DNA from: Candidatus Omnitrophota bacterium
GTDB lineage: Bacteria; Omnitrophota; Omnitrophia; Omnitrophales; Aquincolibacteriaceae
DNA length: 46,401 bases
Direction of reading: 5' to 3'
Assembly: GCA_903856085.1 (NCBI GenBank)
Contig: CAIOAT010000004.1
Location: 84,722-131,122 of the forward strand
Position numbers and translations under genes: made by a program. Positions 7,400 through 16,833 of the stretch are shown here, piece after piece. Numbering within the stretch: the stretch's first letter is position 1; each line of letters opens with the position of its first letter. The notes below the pieces were generated by a model that searched no databases, was not told the origin of the DNA, and worked only from the letters and a program-made list of their open reading frames with translations.

Positions 7400-8437
7400 A
7401 TGAAATTATCCGACCTCGATTATCCGCTCCCAAAAGAAAAGATCGCCTTGTTCCCCACAGCGGACAGGCCTGCCGCAAAACTTCTTTGTGTGGACCGCGC
7501 AAGCGGCGTCTGTTCAAATAAAATTTTCCGCGATCTTCCGGAGCTTCTAAAACCGACCGATCTTCTGGTGCTCAATAACACCAAAGTTCTTCCCGCACGA
7601 CTTTTTGGAAAAAAAACGACCGGTGGCAAAATCGAGGCTCTTTTACTCAAGGAGCTTGGCGAGAATACCTGGGAAGCTTTGCTGAAGCCCGGCGGGCGTG
7701 TGGGCGACGAAAGCATGCTTACCTTTTCGCAAAACGGAATTATTCTTGAGGCGAAAGTCCTGAGCAATCCTGTTCCCGATACCGGAAAACGATGGCTGCG
7801 CTTCCAGGGCCTGGATGTTAAGGAAAAATTGTACAAGCTCGGTCATATTCCGTTGCCACCCTATATCGATCGTCCAGATCAGCCTTCAGATCACGAGATG
7901 TATCAAACCGTTTTCGCGAAAGAAGAAGGGGCGGTGGCATCGCCGACCGCGGGGCTTCACTTTGATGAGGCCTTACTCTCCACGATCCGGGCAAAAGGGA
8001 TCGAAGTTGTTCCGATCACGCTTCACGTGAGTTATGGAACTTTTCAGCCGATCACGGTGGAGCATGTCGAAGAGCATCATATGTTCGAGGAAGAATACGA
8101 AATATCCGGTGAAGCCGCGCGTCAGATCAACGCGGCGAAGCGCGCGGGCCGGCGCGTTATCGTCTGCGGTACGACCTGTGTCCGGGCTTTGGAATCTTCT
8201 GTGAATCAGGCGAGGGAACTGATCGCGCGAAGAGCCAAGACCTCCATTTTCATTTATCCTCCGTATGATTTTAAGATCGTTGACGCCCTGATCACGAACT
8301 TCCATATGCCCAAGAGTACGCTCCTTGCCATGGTTTCCGCTTTTTTAGGATACGAAAAACTCATGGCCGCGTATAATATCGCCCTCGATTCGAACTACCG
8401 CTTCGCATCCTACGGCGATGCCATGTTTATTGCTTAA
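7400..8437 (+). CDS. queA: S-adenosylmethionine:tRNA ribosyltransferase-isomerase
   Basis: A 345-residue QueA of normal length. It transfers and isomerises the ribosyl moiety of SAM onto preQ1 at tRNA position 34 to make epoxyqueuosine. Characteristic segments are LLVLNNTKVLPARLFG, GHIPLPPYIDR, AVASPTAGLHFDEALL, GTFQPI, CGTTCVRALES and the C-terminal TNFHMPKSTLLAMVSAF. It begins the queA-tgt-yajC-secDF run; tgt follows after 12 bp. No clear ribosome site is visible before the ATG at 7400. Confidence 0.97.
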   Translation: MKLSDLDYPLPKEKIALFPTADRPAAKLLCVDRASGVCSNKIFRDLPELLKPTDLLVLNNTKVLPARLFGKKTTGGKIEALLLKELGENTWEALLKPGGRVGDESMLTFSQNGIILEAKVLSNPVPDTGKRWLRFQGLDVKEKLYKLGHIPLPPYIDRPDQPSDHEMYQTVFAKEEGAVASPTAGLHFDEALLSTIRAKGIEVVPITLHVSYGTFQPITVEHVEEHHMFEEEYEISGEAARQINAAKRAGRRVIVCGTTCVRALESSVNQARELIARRAKTSIFIYPPYDFKIVDALITNFHMPKSTLLAMVSAFLGYEKLMAAYNIALDSNYRFASYGDAMFIA

Positions 8438-9571
<1,134 letters not shown>

Positions 9572-9645
9572 CGTACGGCATCAGGAGTGCGGCGTTGAGA
9601 AATTAGAGCGCTCGTGACTGACCGCTGATCGCACGAAAGGAAAAC

Positions 9646-9957
9646 ATGTTCGAATCTATCGCTTATGCAGCCGAGGCCGTTGAAGGAGCACCGCAAGTCA
9701 ATCCTCTGGTTCAGTTCATGCCCATTATTCTCATGTTCGTGATCTTTTATTTCCTGCTCATACGGCCTCAGCAGAAAAAGGCGAAGGATCTTCAGGCCAT
9801 GATCACCCAGCTCAAAAAGGGGGACAAGGTTGTCACGACGGGTGGAATCCTCGGAGTGGTTTCAAGTCTCCAGGATGATTATGTGGTGATTACCGTGGGC
9901 GGGTCGGATACTAAGATCGAAATTCTTAAAAGCGCGATCGCCGGATTGCGCCAATAA
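9646..9957 (+). CDS. yajC: Preprotein translocase subunit YajC
   Basis: A 103-residue small membrane protein. A short hydrophilic N-terminus leads to one membrane helix (about residues 24-40, MPIILMFVIFYFLL) ending in the hallmark RPQQKK. A cytoplasmic domain follows, with LKKGDKVVTTGGILGVV and VGGSDTKIEI. YajC associates with SecDF and SecYEG. An AAGGAAA ribosome site precedes the ATG. It lies 30 bp upstream of secDF. Confidence 0.96.
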   Translation: MFESIAYAAEAVEGAPQVNPLVQFMPIILMFVIFYFLLIRPQQKKAKDLQAMITQLKKGDKVVTTGGILGVVSSLQDDYVVITVGGSDTKIEILKSAIAGLRQ

Positions 9958-9987
9958 ATAAAGCCATCAACGGGAGCGTAAAACTTT

Positions 9988-12156
9988 ATGGATAAAAATT
10001 ATAAGTGGAAAGTATTGCTAATCGTCGGGCTTCTCGTCTTTTCTATCTGGAAAGCCTATCCTCTGGATAAGAAGATCAATTTGGGTCTCGATCTTCAAGG
10101 AGGTGTCCAACTGCTCCTCCAGGTCGATATGGACAAGGTCCCGGAGGAAGCGCGTAAGGATGTGACCGCGCGCGTGGCCGAGATCATCCGTAATCGTATA
10201 GATGAATTTGGCGTCAAGGAGCCGGAGATCACGACCCAGGGCAAGAATCAGGTCGTGGTGAAACTGCCGGGCGTGACGGACCGGGAGCGCGCCAAGGAGA
10301 TCGCCGGCAAAGCGGCCCATTTGGAATTCAAAATTGTGTCGGAAGATACAGAGCTGATCCAGAAAGCGGATGCTGGGACGATCCCTCCGGGATTTGAATA
10401 TAAAAAGGTCAAAGGAAGCCCGAACGAGGAAATGGTGCTGTTGGCGCTCTTGCCGGTATTGACCGGAGAGCATCTTACGACCGCTTCCGTGGGTTTCGAC
10501 CAATACGGTTCAGCGATCGTTCAGCTGACGCTCGATCGTGAAGGCGGAAAGATCTTCGACAAGGTGACGTTTCAGAATATCGGCAAGCGTCTTGCAATCG
10601 TGATGGACGGACAGGTTTATTCCGCGCCGGTGATCCGCGACAGGATACCGAACGGCAAGGCTCAGATCTCCGGGAATTTTAAAGCCGCGGAAGCAAGCGA
10701 CTTGGCTCTTGTGCTTCGCGCCGGTGCGCTGCCCGCGCCTGTAACGGTCGTGGAAGAACGAACCATTGGTCCAAGTCTCGGCAAAGACTCCATTGAAAAC
10801 GGTATCCGCGCGAGTTTGTTCGGCATTCTTTTTGTGATGGTGTTCATGCCCGTGTATTACCTCTTCTGCGGCTGGATCGCCAATCTAGGATTGATCGTTT
10901 ATATGATCGTCGTGATCGGCGGTATGGCGGCATTCGGTTCGACTTTGACTCTTCCCGGCATTGCGGGTTTTATCCTGTCCGTCGGTATGGCGGTGGATAC
11001 GAACATCCTAATTTTCGAGAGGATGCGCGAAGAAGCGGCGACAGGGAAAACGGCGCGGGCTGTGGTATCTGCGGGTTATCATCGCGCCTTTTCAGCCATC
11101 ATCGATTCGCATGCGACGACCTTGATCACCTCGATCCTGCTTTTTATTTTCGGGACAGGACCGGTGCAAGGATTTGCGGTCACGCTGACGATCGGTATTC
11201 TCGCAAGCTTTTTTTCCGCACTTTTTGTGACTCGGGTGATTTTTGACCGGATCGTTAAGAATAAACCCGACATCAAGTTCCGGATGCACCACCTTTTTAA
11301 CAATCCGAACATTGCCTTTCTCAAGGGCCGTTATTGGGCATACGGATTTTCCGTCATTTGTATCGGGATTGGGATCGCGGCATTTACTATGCGCGGGGCG
11401 CATAATTATGGGGTGGAATTTACGGGTGGCACGTATGTTCAGATTGGATTCAAGAAGGATGTGGATCAGGCGAAATTCAGAAGTGCGCTCGAGAAGCAGG
11501 GATTAAAGGCCATAACACTTCAACGGTTTGGCGATGCGAAGTTGCATCAATATACCATCAAGATGGCGGAAGGGAATCCCTCGAAAGTTGGCGCGGCAGC
11601 AGAAGCGACTGTGGGCAAAGGGGCTTTTGATGTTCAAAAAGTGGATCAGGTCGGGCCTTCGGTAAGCGGTTCTTTGCGTGACAAGGCTTTCCTGGCTATT
11701 TTTTGGTCATGGCTTGGGATTCTGGTCTATCTTGGTTGGCGGTATGAATGGAAACTTTCGCTCGCTGCGGTGGTGGCGCTTGTTCATGACACGCTTTTCA
11801 CGTGCGGTTTCTATGCGCTTTCAGGACGTGAGATCAACCTGACAACGATTGCGGCGGTCTTGACCATTATCGGTTATTCGGTCAATGACACGATCATTAC
11901 GTTTGATCGTGTTCGTGACAACACGAAACTGATGCGTAAGACACCTTTTCCTCAGATCGTGGACATCAGTATTAACCAAACGCTCGGCCGAACGGTCCTG
12001 ACAGTTTCGACCGTGTTGATGGCGGCACTCGCCTTGTTCTTTTTCGGCGGAAGTGCGATCGCAGATTTTGCATTCATCCTGATCATCGGATTTGCAGTCG
12101 GTACTTATTCTTCGGTCTTTGTGGCGTCAGCGTTGGCCGCGGAGTGGAAGAAGTAG
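9988..12156 (+). CDS. secDF: Fused protein translocase SecDF
   Basis: A 722-residue fusion of SecD (about 1-420) and SecF (about 430-722), as in Bacillus. It uses the proton motive force to pull exported proteins from the Sec channel. The SecD half has GLDLQGGVQLLLQVD, the P1 periplasmic domain and GFILSVGMAVDTNILIFERM. The SecF half has VEFTGGTYVQIGF, then GYSVNDTIITFDRVRDN. About 12 membrane helices are expected. Both halves keep their key Asp residues (VDTNILIFER and VNDTIITFDR). In many bacteria recJ comes directly after secF. Here an 8.4 kb island separates them. Confidence 0.97.
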   Translation: MDKNYKWKVLLIVGLLVFSIWKAYPLDKKINLGLDLQGGVQLLLQVDMDKVPEEARKDVTARVAEIIRNRIDEFGVKEPEITTQGKNQVVVKLPGVTDRERAKEIAGKAAHLEFKIVSEDTELIQKADAGTIPPGFEYKKVKGSPNEEMVLLALLPVLTGEHLTTASVGFDQYGSAIVQLTLDREGGKIFDKVTFQNIGKRLAIVMDGQVYSAPVIRDRIPNGKAQISGNFKAAEASDLALVLRAGALPAPVTVVEERTIGPSLGKDSIENGIRASLFGILFVMVFMPVYYLFCGWIANLGLIVYMIVVIGGMAAFGSTLTLPGIAGFILSVGMAVDTNILIFERMREEAATGKTARAVVSAGYHRAFSAIIDSHATTLITSILLFIFGTGPVQGFAVTLTIGILASFFSALFVTRVIFDRIVKNKPDIKFRMHHLFNNPNIAFLKGRYWAYGFSVICIGIGIAAFTMRGAHNYGVEFTGGTYVQIGFKKDVDQAKFRSALEKQGLKAITLQRFGDAKLHQYTIKMAEGNPSKVGAAAEATVGKGAFDVQKVDQVGPSVSGSLRDKAFLAIFWSWLGILVYLGWRYEWKLSLAAVVALVHDTLFTCGFYALSGREINLTTIAAVLTIIGYSVNDTIITFDRVRDNTKLMRKTPFPQIVDISINQTLGRTVLTVSTVLMAALALFFFGGSAIADFAFILIIGFAVGTYSSVFVASALAAEWKK

Positions 12157-12188
12157 CGGAAGTGGTCATTCTGCGTACTGGAAAGTAG

Positions 12189-12272
12189 TAAGGAGTAGGC
12201 GTCAGGCGATAAGCGGTGAGCGAAAAGCTTTTTTGCCCACGAGCGTTTACCGCCTGACGCTTTCGTTTTATT
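12189..12272 (+). terminator. Hairpin built from inverted heptamer arrays, likely secDF terminator
   Basis: GCGTCAGGCG (12199-12208) pairs perfectly with CGCCTGACGC (12251-12260), followed by TTTCGTTTTATTT. The left arm lies in a period-7 array (TAAGGAG, TAGGCGT, CAGGCGA, TAAGCGG, TGAGCGA). The right arm is the same kind of repeat inverted (GTTTACC, GCCTGAC, GCTTTCG). The loop of about 42 bases is long, so termination efficiency is uncertain. Confidence 0.55.
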
Positions 12273-12277
12273 TCTGC

Positions 12278-12322
12278 CAGGGACGGACGCTGGAATATGT
12301 CCTCATATTCAGACGGCCCTGA
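12278..12322. repeat. Palindrome before the radical SAM gene
   Basis: GAATATG-TCCT-CATATTC is a perfect 7 bp hairpin, with outer CAGGG...CCCTG arms. The right end (CGGCCCTGATTC) resembles sequence in the palindromes near 6468 and 45391, suggesting a shared degenerate repeat. Confidence 0.4.
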
Positions 12323-12421
12323 TTCCATGAGATTTTTGTAGTTGCCGTCATGCCGGTTTTTTTGTAAGGAAGATCCCTAGAGCAATCTTTATCTGCAAGA
12401 AGCAGGAGCTAAAGACAATCC

Positions 12422-13450
12422 ATGCGTGCCGGGGTTTTTGATATCAGGGCGGAGTGGCAATTAAATATTTTCTGCAATTTTAATTGTTCTTATTGCTATT
12501 TTACGCAAAAAGAACGAAGTGACCCTAGCCTGATAGGCCATCACGACATTGATGCGCTCGTGAGGGCTTTTGATCAAACGGGGCGGGTATGGCAAATAGA
12601 AATGTCGGGGGGGGAGCCTTTCTTGCATCCCCGGTTTGTCGAGTTATGCCAGAAGCTGACCCAAAGACACACTCTCGATATCACGACCAATCTTTCAACG
12701 GACAACGTTGAAACTTTTTGCAAAGAAGTCGATCCGCGGAGAGTTGCTTCGGTCCATGCATCCTTGCATATCCTGGAAAGGGAGAGGCTCCACTTAAAAG
12801 ATGATTTTATAAAAAAATGCCACCTCTTGAAAGAGCATGGTTTTCAAGTGCATGCCTCTCAAGTGATGTTCCCTCTGATTCTAAGCAGGTTTGCCGGTAT
12901 CTTTGATGAATTTGCAAAGCACGGTATCGTCGTCAGGCCCAAAATGTTTAAAGGGGACTATCGGGGTAGATCCTATCCGGGCGGATACACCGAGGATGAA
13001 AAAAATGTGATCTTGTCGTTCGATAAAAGGGCGGATGAAACAGAGAATCCCGAATGGTTGCTCATCAAGGTGCGTCACAAACAGTCTCACCGATTCGTGA
13101 ATTTTCAGTGCAACAAAGAAACTCTCTCAGGGTATCTTTCGTTCCGAGGGATTCCCTGCGCGGCCGGGAAGGAATTCGTGGTCATTAGATTCAATGGGGA
13201 TGTTCTTCGGTGCGACGACGATCCCCTGTATTTAGGGAATTTGTTTAAGGGACATTTGAGCTATCTGAAGGGCACGGAAGCATGCGGGGGGCGGATCTGC
13301 TCCTGTCCCCACTATGGATTGGCTTTGGCAAGTGGGAAGCCAAGTGTGATCGCGGCAGCCCGACTTCGTCACGGAGTTTTCTTCGGGAAAATCAGAGCGA
13401 TTTTGAGAAATGCAAAGAAGTTCAAGTTTTTTCCTCCATGGCGGTATTAA
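12422..13450 (+). CDS. Radical SAM protein with C-terminal cysteine cluster (SPASM/twitch-like)
   Basis: A 342-residue radical SAM enzyme. The 4Fe-4S site is CNFNCSYC (Cys18, Cys22, Cys25; CxxxCxxC). The SAM-binding SGGEP comes at about residue 61, then beta/alpha repeats (LDITTNLS, VHASLH). The C-terminus holds CAAGKE, LRCDDD and CGGRICSC, enough cysteines for an auxiliary cluster. Such proteins modify peptides, sugars or cofactors, or act as structural maturases; the substrate is not predictable. It is the first gene of the island, 95 bp upstream of the carrier-protein operon, so membership in that system is an inference. An in-phase GGAG (AGCAGGAGC) lies upstream of the ATG. Confidence 0.85.
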   Translation: MRAGVFDIRAEWQLNIFCNFNCSYCYFTQKERSDPSLIGHHDIDALVRAFDQTGRVWQIEMSGGEPFLHPRFVELCQKLTQRHTLDITTNLSTDNVETFCKEVDPRRVASVHASLHILERERLHLKDDFIKKCHLLKEHGFQVHASQVMFPLILSRFAGIFDEFAKHGIVVRPKMFKGDYRGRSYPGGYTEDEKNVILSFDKRADETENPEWLLIKVRHKQSHRFVNFQCNKETLSGYLSFRGIPCAAGKEFVVIRFNGDVLRCDDDPLYLGNLFKGHLSYLKGTEACGGRICSCPHYGLALASGKPSVIAAARLRHGVFFGKIRAILRNAKKFKFFPPWRY

Positions 13451-13545
13451 AAAATCATCCGAAATGTGCGAAAGATGAGGCGTGGCGCATCCTTATTTTC
13501 CGTTCGTAAGCAAATTGCGCACTCGTAAAAAAGGAGAGCGTTTTT

Positions 13546-13794
13546 ATGATCAGCGATGAAATCAGCTTTTTTTTAAGGACAGATCCTGATTTTAAATCCC
13601 TTCCCCAAGTTGCTGAAACAGATTCTCTTGTGGACGCAGGGGTGCTTGACTCCTTTTCGATCGTGAAGCTAGTCATCTTTTTGGAGAGGAAGTTTAATAT
13701 CAAAATAGAACTTTCGGATCTCGACGAGGAGAACATAGCGTCCGTTAAGAGTATAGAAAAAATGGTCATGGAAAAACTTAAAAAAAAGACATGA
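13546..13794 (+). CDS. Acyl/aminoacyl carrier protein (DltC/ACP-like)
   Basis: An 82-residue carrier protein. The phosphopantetheine attachment site is Ser36 in AGVLDSFSIVKL. The LDS motif followed by an acidic helix is typical of ACP, PCP and DltC proteins. The LDSF form and the segment LERKFNIKIELSDLDEENI resemble DltC-type carriers more than fatty-acid ACP (DSL). A strong ribosome site (AAGGAG) precedes the ATG. Its stop overlaps the ligase ATG by 4 bp, so the pair is co-translated. The expected role is to hold the group activated by the ligase and present it to the MBOAT protein. Confidence 0.9.
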   Translation: MISDEISFFLRTDPDFKSLPQVAETDSLVDAGVLDSFSIVKLVIFLERKFNIKIELSDLDEENIASVKSIEKMVMEKLKKKT

Positions 13795-15374
13795 AGCCTG
13801 TGAACAAAAAAAGGCATCAAGCGATGCTGATCCATTATTTGTTGGAGGGGAGTGCGCGGCGGTTTCCGCAAAAGGAGGCTCTCGTCTTTAGGAAAGGCAG
13901 GGCGTCTTATAAAGACATCAATGAAAAGGCGAATCAGCTTGCCCGACTGCTTCTGAAATTGGGCGTCAAAAAAGGGAACCGCGTTGGAATTTATCTCGAA
14001 AAGTGTAGCGAGCAGGTCCTTTCGATTTTTGCGCTGTCAAAAATAGGCGCCGTTTTTGTCATTCTTAACCCGCTGATGAATGATTCGCAGGTGGCTTATG
14101 TGGTCAGGGACTGCGACATTATCGGAATGATCACCTCAAGCGTCCGGCTTACGAATATTCCTAAAAGCGTGAAAGTGAAATCAATAAAATTTACTCTTCT
14201 TACCGATTCCAAGGGGCCTTTAAATCTGACAAAGAAAATGCGAGTAAGCTTTGGCGATATTTCTTGTGAGGCGAAAGGCAATCTTCGGGTCAAAATCGCT
14301 GAGGAGGATTTGGCCTCGATCATTTATACCTCCGGGTCAACGGGGATGCCCAAAGGGGTCATGCTCACGCACAAAAATATCGTTTTGAGTGCCTGTGCTG
14401 GAATCGAATATATCCATAACGATGAGAAGGACGTCATTTTGTGTCTCCTGCCGCTCAGTTTTGATTACGGTTTGAATCAGCTGATTTTTTCCTTCAAGGT
14501 GGGGGCAACACTGATTCTGAAAACCTATTTAATGGCCGAGGAAGTTATTGAGATCATGGACCGGGAGGGCGTTACGGGGCTTGCCGGGGTACCGACGATC
14601 TGGATCCAATTGCTTCAGGCGAAGAACAGGGATCGATATAAATTCGAAAAACTTAGATATATCACGAATTCAGGGGACAAGCTTTCCGTTGCGCATGTGC
14701 GGCAGTTGAGAAAGGCTTTTCCACATATTAAAATTTTCCTAATGTATGGTTTTACGGAGGCCTTCCGGGCGACTTACCTGGATCCCCAAGAAATTGATAA
14801 ACGGCCCGATTCGATCGGCAAGGCCATACCTCATGCCGAAGTTTTTATCATCAACAAAAAAGGGGAAGAAGTTCAGGTCGGGGAAATAGGGGAGTTGATC
14901 CAGCGAGGGCCGCTGATCTCCAAGGGGTATTGGGGAAAACCAAGGGAAACAGCCAGGAAAATACGGCAAAATCCTCTGATCAAAGGACGGAGAGATCTTG
15001 TGTGTTTTTCGGGGGATTTGGTGAAAAAGGATGAGGAGGGATTTCTTTATTATGTCGGAAGGGAGACGTCTTTTATTAAAAGTTGCGGCTACAGAATAGG
15101 GCCCACGGAAATAGAATCAGAATTGTACAAGCATGAGGACATTAAAGAAGTGGTTGCTTTGGGTGTTCCCGATGACTTGATGGGGCAAAAGATCAAACTG
15201 GTGGTTGTTTTAAAAGACAAGAGCCGTGTTCGGCGAGAAGATATCGTGAAATATTGTGCCGCACATCTTCCTGCCTATATGGCGCCTCGGGAGGCAGAGA
15301 TTATTTCCTCAATGCCGCATACGCCCAACGGTAAAATTGATCGGCAGCACATCTTAAAAAACTATGGGGCTTAA
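13791..15374 (+). CDS. AMP-forming acyl/aminoacyl-ACP ligase, exosortase-A-associated-like
   Basis: A 527-residue ANL-superfamily adenylating enzyme. The P-loop-like A3 motif is IIYTSGSTGMPKG (about residue 178). YGFTEA is A5, FSGDLV carries the A7 Asp, YYVGRE is A8, and GKIDR holds the catalytic Lys at about 514. Overall wording (RGPLISKGYW, FSGDLVKKDEEGFLYYVGR, GYRIGPTEIE) closely follows the acyl-CoA ligase family found with XrtA/PEP-CTERM loci rather than classic DltA. No exosortase is visible here. It presumably loads the adjacent carrier protein. Whether the cargo is an acyl chain or an amino acid is unknown. An alternative start at 13824 (MLIHYLL) is possible. Confidence 0.88.
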   Translation: MKPVNKKRHQAMLIHYLLEGSARRFPQKEALVFRKGRASYKDINEKANQLARLLLKLGVKKGNRVGIYLEKCSEQVLSIFALSKIGAVFVILNPLMNDSQVAYVVRDCDIIGMITSSVRLTNIPKSVKVKSIKFTLLTDSKGPLNLTKKMRVSFGDISCEAKGNLRVKIAEEDLASIIYTSGSTGMPKGVMLTHKNIVLSACAGIEYIHNDEKDVILCLLPLSFDYGLNQLIFSFKVGATLILKTYLMAEEVIEIMDREGVTGLAGVPTIWIQLLQAKNRDRYKFEKLRYITNSGDKLSVAHVRQLRKAFPHIKIFLMYGFTEAFRATYLDPQEIDKRPDSIGKAIPHAEVFIINKKGEEVQVGEIGELIQRGPLISKGYWGKPRETARKIRQNPLIKGRRDLVCFSGDLVKKDEEGFLYYVGRETSFIKSCGYRIGPTEIESELYKHEDIKEVVALGVPDDLMGQKIKLVVVLKDKSRVRREDIVKYCAAHLPAYMAPREAEIISSMPHTPNGKIDRQHILKNYGA

Positions 15375-16833
15375 ATCCGTGGAACAGGCATTACGGGTAG
15401 AAGTTGTAAGAACAGTTGTCGGATTGCAATCATTGCAGGACGATTGGATTCGTTTGTCTTCCGGAAACGCGGAAGCCTCTATTTACAGTCAACCCAAGCT
15501 GCTGGCCCTTTGGTGGGAATATTTCGGGGGAGATCCGCAAAGACCCTTTGTTCTCAAACGGGGCATCAATCTCGCCGGAAATATATGCGGCACAGAATCT
15601 TTATATGTGTTGGTGGCCTATGCCGGCAACGAAGTGGTCGCCGTCCTTCCCCTCATGCTTCTCAGTGTCCAGCCGCACGGAGAGAAAGGATTTATAAGAT
15701 GTCTCTCGTTTATCGGCGACCCCATCTTTAATCCCACGCCGAGCATGGCTTATTTAAAAGACAAGCAGGAATCTGTTTTTTGTAGTTTCGCGGAATTTCT
15801 AAAGGCCTCCAAAGAGTGGGATGTGATTTCGCTTAACTCTCTAAGACAGGATTATAAGAATCTTCAGATATTTCTAAATGTTCTTGAAACCGTTGTGGAC
15901 GGCCATGTCTTCCGTGAAAACCTGCAAGAAGTCAGATTTGCAAAATGTTGGGAGAAAACAAGAGTCATTAAATATTTAGGATCATTGTGTTCTTCAGGTG
16001 CTATTTCGGAAGAGACTAAGGCGCTGATGCGCTTTACCGAAGGGATCGAGAAAATAAGCGATGCGGAATTTGCAAAGGAGTGTCTCCCGGATATTACGCC
16101 GCGACTGAAAAAGATCCTGGATGTTTATGAGCGCCAGGCAGCGAGGGATAAAAAGGGGATTCTTGCCCAGATCGAACATGAGATATCTCAGCGAGAGCCT
16201 GCCGTCTATCAATTCGTGCATTTGCCTGGGAGTGTCGAAGAGTTTGAGTCTATGCTCAGCAGTAATAAGAGGTATCATTTTAAGAAAGAGAAGAGATTGT
16301 GTGAGGAAGCCGGGATCCGCGTGGATTTTGAAAAAGATATCTCAGAAAAAGATTTCGAACTCTTTGTTAAATATCATCAGCAACGGCATCCCCATTCCGT
16401 TCATCTGAGCGAACAGACCATGGATTATTATAAGGATTTGCTGCGGCAGTTATCGGCGGAGCATGCGCTGGTTTGGACCATTGCGAGAAATGAAAAAAGC
16501 GAACCGGTTTATTTTATATTATGTTTTCATGACCGCTTTGCCAATAGCCTGGACGATGTTGTCTCTGGCGGCGAAATGAGCGCTCTTAATCTGGGAGACT
16601 ATTGCAGGATATTAGCCATGGAGAAGGGGATCGCAATGAATTGCGCTTGTTTCTCTTTCAGAATTGGAGCTGAAGCCTATAAGGCCAGATTTCATCCCAC
16701 AGTTGTTCCTTTCGGGGGTTTTATTCTTTCCAGAAATGCGGATCATGATTTAATGAATATGCTGCCAAAACACTGGAGCATTTCCGGACCTATGGGAAAC
16801 AGGAATGCTTTTAAAAGAGGCCATAAGCCATGA
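15364..16833 (+). CDS. CelD/BcsL-family (GNAT-fold) acetyltransferase
   Basis: A 489-residue protein. The N-terminal part follows the CelD/BcsL/FemAB-like pattern: W..L seen as DDWIRLSSGNAEASIYSQ, an aromatic LLALWWEYFG, then VAYAGNEVVAVLPLMLLS. A long helical insert (about 210-290) precedes a C-terminal GNAT-like half with MLSSNKRYHFKKEKRL, ALVWTIARNE and FHPTVVPFGGF. This order is characteristic of the PF13480-type acyltransferases of exopolysaccharide loci. It overlaps the ligase by 11 bp and the MBOAT gene by 4 bp. It likely transfers an acyl or aminoacyl group to a cytoplasmic acceptor. Acceptor and donor are not known. Confidence 0.75.
   Translation: MGLKSVEQALRVEVVRTVVGLQSLQDDWIRLSSGNAEASIYSQPKLLALWWEYFGGDPQRPFVLKRGINLAGNICGTESLYVLVAYAGNEVVAVLPLMLLSVQPHGEKGFIRCLSFIGDPIFNPTPSMAYLKDKQESVFCSFAEFLKASKEWDVISLNSLRQDYKNLQIFLNVLETVVDGHVFRENLQEVRFAKCWEKTRVIKYLGSLCSSGAISEETKALMRFTEGIEKISDAEFAKECLPDITPRLKKILDVYERQAARDKKGILAQIEHEISQREPAVYQFVHLPGSVEEFESMLSSNKRYHFKKEKRLCEEAGIRVDFEKDISEKDFELFVKYHQQRHPHSVHLSEQTMDYYKDLLRQLSAEHALVWTIARNEKSEPVYFILCFHDRFANSLDDVVSGGEMSALNLGDYCRILAMEKGIAMNCACFSFRIGAEAYKARFHPTVVPFGGFILSRNADHDLMNMLPKHWSISGPMGNRNAFKRGHKP

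Noticed and set aside
13791-15374. Calling the ligase gene dltA and the operon a classic D-alanylation locus
   Set aside because: The carrier, MBOAT and SGNH parts fit, but the ligase wording follows the exosortase-A-associated family and a CelD-type transferase is added. Substrate cannot be read, so no dlt symbols were given.
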